Source: Spirodela intermedia (taxonomy: Eukaryota; Streptophyta; Magnoliopsida; Alismatales; Araceae). From it: a DNA stretch of 64,000 nucleotides. A model generated the notes under the pieces. It ran no database searches. It saw nothing but the letters and a program-made list of their open reading frames with translations, and had not been told where the DNA came from. The position numbers and the translations under genes were made by a program. Shown here in pieces: positions 24,252-35,943 of the stretch (position 1 is its first letter; every line of letters starts with the position of its first letter). The DNA lies in assembly GCA_902729315.2 (NCBI GenBank), contig LR746267.1, forward strand, positions 9,242,924 through 9,306,923. The letters run 5' to 3'.

Positions 24252-27200
24252 GTGAGAATATGGCCCAATGGGCCCACATAGGAGATGAGCGGTCGCCCCC
24301 TCTCTCTCTCTTTCTCTCTCTCCCACGTCCTCGCACCTTCCGCGACATTCTCTCTTCTTCTGACGTCCCTTCTCCTCCTATATGTAGCCTCTAATTTCTC
24401 TCTAATAAAGTGTGACGGTTTGCCATTGCCTCTCGCTGAGCCTCTGCAGGCATTGCTACCGCCGCTTCTCGTCGTGCCTCTTCTATTGTTCTCACTGCCC
24501 TTCTGGTGACACCACCACTGTATTACAAGCTGCTGCCCCCTTCTAGCTTCAACATCAGTCGCTTATGGAGACAAAAATTCTTCCAATGTCTCCATCCGTC
24601 TCTACCAACCACAGGCAAACTACCGGCGCCTCTGCCCCCATTGTTTCTATTACATTGGTGAATCTACTCCTTAATCAGCTTCACAGTCCGAGTCTGCCTC
24701 TTGCCGAAGACAATGCCAATTATCGTCAATTTATTACGAATTTACTGCAACCCCTGGTAACTCCAGCCTTTTTAATTGAATAATGAGAGATAAGATCGTC
24801 CAAGCCTGAATTCTTAAGATGGTCACTCCACAACTTACTGGAACTATCAAGTATTTGGATACAGCCAAACAAATGTGGGACAAATTTTATCATTCATTTG
24901 GGGCCAAAGGGAGTATCGATCATGTGATGGATATCTTCAGCAACCTTATTAAACTGCATAACACATTGTCTTCATGACATTCTACGTATCTTATATTGAC
25001 GAAGTTTGAGAATATGTTAGATCAATATTAGTCGATTTCTTTCAATCTGGATGTCAATCAATGCTATCGTCAGGAGCTATTAGTGACTGTCTATCTTGAC
25101 TCTATTGATCTGAGTTTGGTCGATCAAGTCAAAGGCTTGGTCCTCAATAAAGTTACTTCTCTCACCTTTCATCTTTGGCAGTCGCTTCTAAAGCTTCACT
25201 TACAACTACCACTCTTGGAGCGTGTCATGGTGCCTCCTCTAACTATGGTCATGGATGGAGTCATGGGCGTGCTACTCTTCCTTGCTGCAATACTTTTCCT
25301 CCTTGTGAGCATTGTGACAGAAACAATCATTTCGCAACCAAATACTTCTAGAAGTTTAGGTATCTAGCAAATTGACCTCATAAGCTTCCTTTAGACGAGA
25401 TCACACTAATGCGGGATTGCCTACTCTTGCTGCTCCTACACTATCATCTAGACAACTTGCTGGATTTACTCCTCTGACACTAATGACTGGAGTTATGATC
25501 ACTATCTCCCAAAGAGTATGATCGATGGTCAAAGTCTAAGGCCCCTACATCATCCTCTCATATATCACACCACACATCATCTTTTTATGCAAGTGACGTG
25601 ACTTAGTCATACAGTAAATCACATAAATTTAAAATTTATAAAATTAAAAAATATCATTTTTTTGATATTTAGAAGTATTTTTAAACAAATATATCAATTA
25701 TAATTTAATAAAACTTACAAAAATAGTGATAATTTTTCAGGTTGATCACGTGAAAAGAGAGTGGTGTACACATGCTCCCATCAGTCTTAGCCACTCGAGC
25801 CCCTACTTGCAGCTCCTCTTGACTGCACTTTTGACTTGTTTGTAAGCTCGACTGGTCAATAAGTTCTCCTTTTTTTGCTATATATTTATTTGTATTTCTA
25901 TTTCTTTATTTATCTAAAAAATAAGACTATAAAAATTATATAAATTTGTAAAAAATCACATAATTAGCCAACAATTCATGTTAATCAATTGAAAACTACT
26001 TTTCATAATTTAACATAAATATAAGTCTATTTATCATAAATTAAGATTAAAACTATATTATTTATTAATTATTAACTCATGATAATGAAGACTTATTAGG
26101 CCTCCACCCACATGACTAGTATCCTCATTATTCTCACCTCCTATCAGTCTAGCTTGACCTGTCCCCTTGTCACCATTGCCAATAGTCATACCTGTCTAGT
26201 CAAAAGTCATGGTGCCACCTCGACTTCTCCCTCCCTTCACCTTACCCAAGTTCTCTACGTTCTCAATTTTCTTATTAAACTTCTTTCCATTAGTGCTATT
26301 ACTCATGCCATCTTTTATACAGTCACTTTCTTTTCCTTTCACTGTATTTTTCAAGATCTACATACCAAACAGAAGATTTATTTGAGCTGTGGAAACAGGT
26401 GGGATGTTTATAAACTTATTTTTTATGAACCCTCATCTGGCCTTCAAGCCTTTCTTATTGCCTCTACGACTACTTCTCTTTTGTGACATTGCTATTTAAG
26501 TCATCCTTATTTCTTTAAATTATAAAAAACTTTACCGTAGCTTTCTCTCTTTAAATTTATGTGTGAGTCTTGTTAGTTGGGTAAACATCACCATACTTCT
26601 TATCCTTGTCATTATAGCATCCCTTTTTTTACTCTTTTTGACCTTCTCTATTGTGATGTATGCGGTCCATCTCGTACTTTTGTCATCTCAAGCCATCACT
26701 ATTACATCATTTTTGTTGATAACTATATTCATGTCAATTGGGTCTACCTCTTCTGCGACCGCTCTAATGTCATCACCGTGATTACCCACTTCATCACCAA
26801 AATTATCACCCAATACACAACTACGCTCAAGATTCTTCATATTGATAACGCTCTTGAGTTTGTCCAAGTATCTCTTCGCACCTTCTACGATAATCGTTAC
26901 ATCCTCTATCCCAAGTCACATGTCCTCACATTTTGTAGCAAAATAGTGTTGCCGAACACAAACATCATCAGCTCTTTGACATTACTCACACACTTCTTCT
27001 TAAGATGAATGTCCCCTACTATCTCTAGGCTAACGCCCTTCTAATTGCCACTTATCTCTAGAATCAACTTCCCTTCACTCTTCTTGGGGGGGATAATTCC
27101 TCTCTATTGCTTCATTCATGATTTTCCTCTTTTTTCTCTTCCCTCTCGAGTCTTTAGATGTATCGCCTTCGTCTAGGATTCTTCTCCATCTCTTTCTAAA

Positions 27201-29635
27201 CTCACCCCTTGTGCTCTTAAAAGGGTCTTTGTCAACTATTATCACACGCAAAAAGGCTATCGGGTCTACTTTCCGAATATCCAACGCTATGTGACCTCAA
27301 TTGATATCACTTTCCATAGTCTCCTTTCTTCTCTCTTATTTTAACTTTTTCTCCTCTTCTTCCTCAAACCACAATGTCTCCTTTACTTAGGTTCCCTCTC
27401 TTGGTGGTTCTTACGAATACTCCCTCTTGTCTTCCTTCCTGTCTACTTTCTTTAGAGTCATTACCTGTGTTTGCCTCTTTTTTTCCCATGTCCTCCTACT
27501 CCAGATGCAATATCCTCCTCTTCCTCTCCTACAATCTCCTCCACACCTTCGGTCGCTACTCCACTTGATGATCGCCTTTTTTCCTCCTTTCATGTCTTTG
27601 CCTTCTTCATGGCCTCCAAGTCGCTTCCACGATCATATGTTGAGATTGCAAATGTAACTATGTGGAAGGTGGCCATAGATTCGGAGGCAGCTGTGTTGAT
27701 CACTCGGAGGACTTAAGATTTGATTCTGCACTCGACCGATGCCAACATTATGACATGCAAGTGGGTGTTTCCCATTAAGTATCAGTTGGATGGCTCTATC
27801 ACTCGTCACAAAGCTTGTTTGATTGCTTAGGGCTTCACACAAGCATATGAGGTCGACTACACTAAGATGTTCTCTCACGTCATTTGTCTCAACTCTGTCT
27901 GCATGTTTCTCTCTCTCACCGTCAATCAGGCATGATCTTGTTACCTTTTTCTATGGTGATCTCACAAAGTAGGTCTTTATGAAGTAACCTCCCAAGCATG
28001 TTGCTCAAGGAGAGTCATCAAAGGTGTCTTTTGCGGCATGTCATTTATGGGCTCAAGTAAAGTTTACGTACTTGGTTCACCAAGTTTAGTAATTTACTCA
28101 TTACCTTTGACTTCATCTCCTATATTTAGACCCCACCATGCTCATGAAGATAATAAAGGACGGCCTTATCATCTTTGTAGTCTATGTCGACGATATTCTT
28201 GTGACTAGAAATGATGAGGCTGACATTTCTATTACTAAAGCTTACTTACAACAACACCTCAGCATTCGTGACTTAGGACTCCACGGTATTTCTTTAGGAT
28301 TGTGTTAGCATATCAAGATGGAAAGCTCACCCTCACTCAACAGAAGTATGCCCTCAACATGCTTCAAGAGATAGACCTCTTTAGGTGCAAGCCGGAGACT
28401 TTGTCTATAGACACTCGCCTGTAGTTCTATGACACTTCATCTCCCTTACTTGATAATGTCAACCGATATCAATGATCGTTGGACAAGTTGATATATCTCA
28501 CCGTCACTTACCTTCACATCGTGTACATAATTAGTGTCTTGAGCCAATCCATGTAAGAGCCTTGACGAGTTTATTGAGAGGGAGCTCTATGAGTCCTCAC
28601 CTACATCAGTGATCTCTAAGAAAAACGCTCATCTATCGATAACACAGCCATCTCCACATTGCAGCCTACTATGACGCTGGGTATGCCAGTGACAAGGGTG
28701 ACTAAAATTCTACTACAAATTATTGCACATATATTGGTGGTAACTTAGTTATCTAGTAGTCTCAAAAATAAAGGATAGCGTCATGTTCTAGTGTAGAATT
28801 CAAATATCGAGCTATGACTAAGATAACACAGAAAATAGTATGGCTTTAATCACTTCTCGATGATCTTAGTATTATTTATCTATCTCTAATGTTCATGTAT
28901 TGTGACAATCAAGTCGTCATCTTCATTACTGATAATTTCACTTTTCATGAGCATACGAAGCACATTGAGATCGACTATCACTACATTCGAGATAAGATTA
29001 TGTTTGAACTTATCTCTACTTCTCATATAACATCATCTCATCAACTTGCATACGTCTTCATGAAGAGTCTAGTTGACATCTCCTATAACACTACATGTAC
29101 CAAGTTAAATATGTTCGACTTATATGCTCTAACTTGAGGAAGAGTGTTTGATAGTAGTATCAGACTTTCGACACACTATGACCCATTATCTCTCTCTCTC
29201 TCTCATTTCTCCTCTCTCCTATATAAGAGTCATATATTCTATCTTTGAGACTACATAGATTTCAATTTTTTCCTCTCTCATGTTAACACCCCTCAACAAG
29301 TTCAATCAATAAACTCTTTTAAGGAAGGCAGGGTCTTCCTGCACAAGCAAACAAGTGACCTTCCCTAGATGTCCAAGTGAAACCATATGAGGTGATGGCA
29401 TGTTACATGGATCTCCACCCAAGTAATTTGAGAGGCATTACAGCTGGATCTTCACGTAGATTCAAAGATGATGGCATGTTACAAGGATCTTCCCTTGACA
29501 ACATCAACAAGTGTCTATAAGGTCAAGCCCACAACCACAACAAATAGTTTCATATGATAAGACTCACTCGCTCCCTCCCTCCTCACCTCTTCTGTCATGT
29601 TCTCAAACCTACCCACACACATGTAGAGGCCAATG
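24252..29635 (+). mobile_element. Decayed Ty1/copia retrotransposon (element A)
   Basis: Scattered plus-strand fragments broken by many stops follow copia order. A gag-like stretch lies near 24820-25220 (TIKYLDTAKQMWDKFYHSFG). Integrase-like remnants lie at about 26.4-27.0 kb. Reverse transcriptase pieces lie at about 27.7-28.5 kb (CKWVFPIKYQLDGSITRHKA, LTLTQQKYALNML). RNase H lies at about 28.7-29.1 kb (DNQVVIF, TKHIEIDYHYIRD). An AT-rich insert without resemblance interrupts it at about 25.6-26.1 kb. A purine-rich tract at about 29136-29150 is followed by an LTR-like stretch (29153-29322), but no matching 5' LTR was found, so the limits are approximate. It begins where PP2C copy 1 ends and is not autonomous. 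Confidence 0.75.
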
Positions 29636-29848
29636 TGTTAATATTTAATTCAAAAAAATATTTCTCATTTTTTTTTATATTAGGCCTTTTTTTTGTCTTT
29701 TAGTAGGCTAAAGTCGTCCTATTTTTTAGTGGGCCATAAGTGGCCAGTCCATTTAATGTGTTGCAATAAATACTATTCTCTCTCTCATTTTATATGAAAT
29801 ATTTTCATTTCATCTTTTTCTAAGGTTTATTCTGTTATTTTTCTTAGA
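29636..29848 (+). repeat. 5' LTR of element B
   Basis: 213 bases, starting TGTTAATATT. It holds a TATA-like AATAAATACT followed by a short CT tract, and ends just before the primer-binding site. Confidence 0.88.
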
Positions 29849-32800
29849 AGTGGTATCACAGTGCCAAGTTCGCATATTAGGCATTGGTTTTCTGTGGAGA
29901 GGCCAACATACTTCGAAGAGAAGAAATTCAAGGTTTGTGAAATTTATTTGAGGTTTTTTAGAGATTTCTTGGCATTACAAGGATTCTGAAGATTTGAATC
30001 GATGTTTATATGAAGATGTACCATCATAGACAGTGAAATGGTGAATGTTAATCTGCTAAATTTCTCACAATCCTTATTTTATTTTGTAATGGAGAGAAAT
30101 ATAATTTTTGGAATATTAAAATGAAGATATTTTTTATTTCTCCATATTTATGAGAATTAGTTAAGACTGGAAATAAGGAAGGAGAGACTTCGAGACAAGA
30201 AAATAAGGAATTTCAAAAAAAAAGATGCTAAGACATTATTAGTTTTACAACAATCAGTTTAGAAGTAATTTTTCCACGAATTGCTAATGCATCAAGTTCA
30301 TTTGAAACAAGGAAAATTTTGAAAGATGAATTTCATGGTGATAATATAATTATGAATGTGAAGCTTCAAACTCTTTGTCAAGAATTTGAAAATATTTTTA
30401 TGAAATCAGATGTATTAGTGCATGATTTCTTTCCTAGAGTTGTTGTTATTATAAATGAAATGAGGATTTTGGTGAAGATATTTCTGAAAAGAAAATTATT
30501 GAAAAAAAATTAAGAAGTTTACCTTCTAAATTTGATCATATTATTGCTGCCATTAAATAGTCTAAGAATTTATCTATTTATACCCAAAATGAGTTGGCTG
30601 GAACATTGTTAACGCATGAAGAATGAATTAATAGATAAAAGGAAAAATTTATTAAATAAGTATTTCAAGCAAAGATTGAACTTTCAAAGAATGAGAAAAC
30701 TAGTGAAAGAACATTTACACAACAAGGACATGGTAGAGGACACTATCAAAATAGAGGTTGTGGAAGAGGACATGATAGATCATATTATGGGCAGCAAAGA
30801 AATGATGGAAGAAATCAACAAAATCAGAAACCAAATTACAAAATTATGTAATGTCATTTTTACAAGAAATATGGTCACATTGAAGCATATTGTTATGAAA
30901 AATTAAAACAACAAGAAAATATAAGAGAATGAAATTTAAACAAATGTGTAATTTTTGCAAGAATATGGTCATATTGAAGCAAATTGTTGTGACAAGAAAA
31001 AGAAGTAAGCAAATATTGTTGAAGAAAATAATCAAAATAAGTTATTTATAACTAATATTTCTTTAAGCTTAAGAACATCATATGACAGGTGAAAAAGATT
31101 TATTTCAAAATATTGACACCTCTATGATTTGTGATGTTACTATAGTGTGAAAATTGAAGGCATTAGTACTATTGTTGTTCATATTAAATCAGGGGTACAA
31201 ACATTAATTCATGATATTTATTTATTTTTAAAATTAGCACATAATATGCTTAGTATGGGTCAATTATTAGAATGTAGCTTTATTATTCATTTCAAAGATG
31301 ATAAATGTGTTGTCAAACATTAGAAGAGTGGTATGACTTCAATGGTGATTCCTTAGATTGGAAAGAGGATGTTTCCTCTCAATATCTCAAGATTTATTGA
31401 TTTTGGTATGATTATAAAAGAAAATAATTTATCCACACTTTGGCATATGTGTTAGGGTCATTTAAACTTTAATGCATTAAAATTATTACATCACAAGCAA
31501 ATGGTCGTTGGTTTACCTTATATTTTAGCAAATGGTTGTTGTTTATGACAAACAACATCGATTATCATTTATTATTAGCAAATCATGGAGAGCAAGATTT
31601 CCTCTCAAATTATTACATGTTGATTTATGTGGTCCAATGAGAACATTATCCTTGAATGGTAGTTGATATTTTTTATTGATTGTTGATGACTTCACACGTA
31701 TGAGTTAAGTTTATTTTATCTCTTATAAATTTGAAACATTTGATAAGTTTATTTATTTCAAGGCTTTTGCTGAAAAATCAAGTGGGCATGTTATTAAAAT
31801 TCTTCGAACAGATCGAGGGGAAGAATTTATTTCTCATTAGTTTTAGTTATTTTGTAAGAAGCATGGAATTAAAAGACATCTCACTATTGGAAAAACTCCA
31901 TAGCAAAATAGTATTGCTGAAAGAAAGAACATAACTATTGTGGAAATGGCTAGAAGCATGCATAGTGAGAAGCATCTTCCGAGTGATTTTTAGGCTAAAG
32001 TAGTTGCAACTTCTATTTATCTTTTAAATATTTCTTCTACAAAAGCAGTGATGAATATGACTTCTTATGAAGCTTGGTATCATCGAAAGCTTAATATTGG
32101 TCATTTAAAAGTTTTTTGTTGCATATTTTATGCTTTAATTGATGTTGATGATCGTGATAAGATGGACAAAAAGAGTGAAAAATATATTTTTCTTGGATAT
32201 AATGATGAGAGTAAGGGTTATTGATTATATAATCATGAAATAAAAAGATTATTGATTTCTTGTGATATTATATTTGATAAATATGCTTGCTAGAGTTAGA
32301 ATGCGAATCTAATTTGTCAAACTTTTTCTTGTGAAAATGGGCAGAAAACTATGCAAAATGGTGAAGATTCGATAAGTGAAGCTTTTACTTCATGTATCAC
32401 ACCTTCAAGATATTCTTTAAGAAATACAAGTGATATCAATGGTCAAAATTATTCAAGTCTAGAATCATCAAGCCCACTAAGAAAGATGAAATCTTTATGT
32501 GATATTTATGAATCATGTGTTTTTACTCTTATGATTGTAGAACCAATAAGCTATGAGAAGGCACAAGGCAAAGATGAATAGGAGAAAGCAATGTAAGAAG
32601 AAATTACAATAATTGAGAAGAATTATACATGAGAGTTGGCAGATTTACCACAAAAGACAAAAGCAATTTGAGTCAAGTGGGTTTACAAAGTGAAGTATAA
32701 AGTAGAAGGCAATGTTTAAAAATATAAAATAAGGTTAGTAGTGAAGGGATATGCACAACAACAAGGTATTGATTAATTTGAAATAATTTGTATTGTTTTA

Positions 32801-34040
32801 GTCGTGACAACTCAAATGAAATGAAAAGTTTGTCATTTTAATGTTAATCAGTATTTTTAAATGGTTATTTAAATGAAGATATATGTGTTGAGCAACCACT
32901 AGGCTTTATTCTTGAAGGAAGAGAAAACAAATTGTATAAATTGAAGAAGACACTTTATGGCTTAAACAAGCACCAAAAGTATGATATAATAGACTTAATA
33001 TTTTCACAAGTATCACTTTTATAGAAGTGAGAATGAGTCAACACTTTATATCAAGACTCAAGATAAAGATAATTGATAGTATGTGTTTATGTTGATGATA
33101 TTATATATACTGGATCTTCTTTGTCACTAATTTCAGATTTCAAGAATGGTATGATGGCTGAATTTGATATGACAAATTTGGGATTACTTCATTAATTTCT
33201 TGGACTTTAAATTATTCAAAATGATCATAGTATATTTATTTCAAATGAGAAATATGCATGTGACTTGCTGAAAAAGTTTAATATGTTTCATTGGAAGACT
33301 TATTCTACTCCTATGAATATAAATGATAAATTATGTCTTGATGATGGGACTGCAAAAACAACTAAACACTTTTATAGAAGCGTTGTTGGTGGTTTGATGT
33401 ATTTGACTCATACTTATCCAGATATATTATTTTCAATTGGCATAATTTCAAGGTTTATGCATTCACCATCTGTTCATCATCTTAGAGTAGCAAAAAGAAT
33501 ACTTCTATATGTGCGTGGCACTATTAATTATGGAATTCTATATCAACATGATGTTGAATTCATTTTTTCTGATTATTCAAATAGTGATTGGACAAATTCT
33601 ATTGGTTATTCAAATAGTGGTTTTGTTTTCAGCTTTAGTTAAGATACAATCTCATAGATTTCTAAGAAACAAGAATCTACAGCATTATCATCTCTGAAGT
33701 TGAATATATTGCTGCATCATTGACTATACAATAAGTAATATGGATGAGAAGGATTTTACAAGATATCAATATTCCATAGTCAATGCCTACAGTGATCTAT
33801 TATGACAATGTGTCAACTATTTCTATGATGAAGAATTCAGTATTTTATGGAAGAACAAAACATATTGAGATAAGACACTATTACTTTATTCTAGATTTGG
33901 TTGCCAAAAATGTTATTGAAATGAAATTATGTTCAACATTAGGTCAAGTGGCAGATGGCTTTACGAAGGTGCTTGGACATTCTAAATTTGTGAAAGTTAG
34001 AGAAACTCTTGGTCTTAAACGTTTTTGCATTAAGGGGGAG

Positions 34041-34324
<284 letters not shown>

Positions 34325-34612
34325 CAATGAATATTGTACGAGCTATTCTTTGAATAATAATATGCTTATATTATCGTACAGCGGCGCCAAATCTTCCTTA
34401 GTCTTTGCTTTTGTGATGGGTAATCCAAACTTTGAGTAACGTTGAAAACTGGATGATGGAAGTTTTCTATGCTCCTTCGCAGTCGGTCGGTTTCCGTCGT
34501 TGACTTTCCGCTCCGTATGTGGTTCATCCACATCCTCATTCTGTGCTGTTCGTCTGTGTCCCCGACCCACGATCCAGCGCCTCAGAATGAGAATGGTCGA
34601 GATGGATGAGAA

Positions 34613-35750
34613 TTACAGCATAAAATGGATGTTATGTGCATACCTTGATACATCGTGGAGCAACCATCGTGTTCTTTCTTGTTGGCGTGTAATGGATTCT
34701 CGTCTGCGTCGACCTGGTTTGATTAGCAGAAGGACGTGTGAGCTGCGATGATGATGCTGGTTGGGAAAAGCAGAAGGTGGGAGGGGAAAATTCTTCGAGG
34801 TGCCCACCGTGAGGACGACGACCGTCACATTGTCGCGCTTGCCGCCGGTCCGTGGGAACCCTGCTGCCCGGCGGGCCTCCGCGAAGGGCGAGTCTTTACT
34901 TCCGGTTAAGGCAGCAACGGCCGCCGCCGCCGCCGCCAAGGCATGACCCATATTCAACGCAGGTCGGTTGGGGCGCTCCTCTCTCTCGCTCGTCACCAGG
35001 GCGGCGATCTCGCCATTGAAGAGGTTGTCGAAGAGCCCGTCGGTCACGACGACGTCGCCCGGCGCGAGCCGCACCTTGAAGCTCATGGCGCTGTCGAGCG
35101 GATCGGCTGGGTCCAAGCGGCCGATTTGAAAGGGGTGATTGAAGTGTTTCTGATGTGGAGGGGAGCGGTAGGCGACAGCGCCGCCCCGCACCACCATGAA
35201 TCCGCTGTCCCTGACGCTGACCGCCCAGAGGAACGGCCCGTCCACCGCCCCGACGCACGCCGTCGAGGTCCCCTTGGCGGTCGTCCCCGCCATGGCGGTC
35301 TTCATCACCCCCTGCAGCAGGGCCCCGATGACTGCACCGCAGGAAATTCGTCTGATCTGGGCGTCGCAGGAGGCCATGAGGTGCCGAGCGAACTCGCCGG
35401 CATCGATCCCTTGCCTGGTCCAGCTGCCGACCCCGTCGGCTACGCCGAAGGCCTTTCCTCCCTTGCTGATGAAGTAGGCGTCCTCGCCGAGCAGGTTCTG
35501 TCCTTTCTTCGGCATGCAGCAGCAGCCCGCGTTCAGCTGAAACCCCTGCTGAACAGGTGCAGCGACCGCGGACGTGCTCGGTGTCGTCGTCCCGCGAGGG
35601 GAAGAAGATGCCGCCAAGTCGACGGGGGGCACGGATCGCAGCCACCAGTCGTCGAAGACGTCCGAGGACCCGCCGGCGCCGCGATCGGTGGCACCGACCC
35701 TCGTCTTCTCAGCCGCCCGGCGGAGGGGGTGAAAAGCCGCCCGCCAGGGG
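34613..35750 (-). pseudogene. PTC7-type PP2C pseudogene, copy 2 (5' end lost to element C)
   Basis: An intronless frame of about 340 residues covers most of a PP2C domain: GEDAYFIS, GVADGVGSW (metal Asp), SGFMVVRGG, VVTDGLFDNL and KRDNVTVVV. The frame has no ATG at its 5' end. The natural start and upstream leader are separated from it by the insertion at 35754-38993. The usual GDSG turn reads VRDSG, a Gly-to-Arg change beside an active-site loop; copy 1 keeps GDSG. The C-terminal tail beyond TVVVLTVG is foreign-looking. In the family these are Mn/Mg-dependent Ser/Thr phosphatases of mitochondria or plastids. Activity here is unlikely. The lack of introns could mean a retrocopy origin. Confidence 0.8.
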
Positions 35751-35943
35751 GTTAAAAACTCGCCGGAGAGACGACGGCAGTTAAGACGTCGCCGGCGAGA
35801 TCACCTCACGAGTCACGTGAAAAACACAGCCAGTAATGCGTGTCATGCAGAAAATTCTGCGCACAACGTGCTCTAACGTGTACACGCCAGATCACTTCTG
35901 GCGTTTTTTCCCCTTTGTAAGAGTTTTTTAAATAAAAGTAGAA

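Noticed and set aside
24282-24560. 5' LTR of element A
   Set aside because: The CT-rich stretch resembles the 3' LTR-like region in composition only. No collinear match could be followed by eye.
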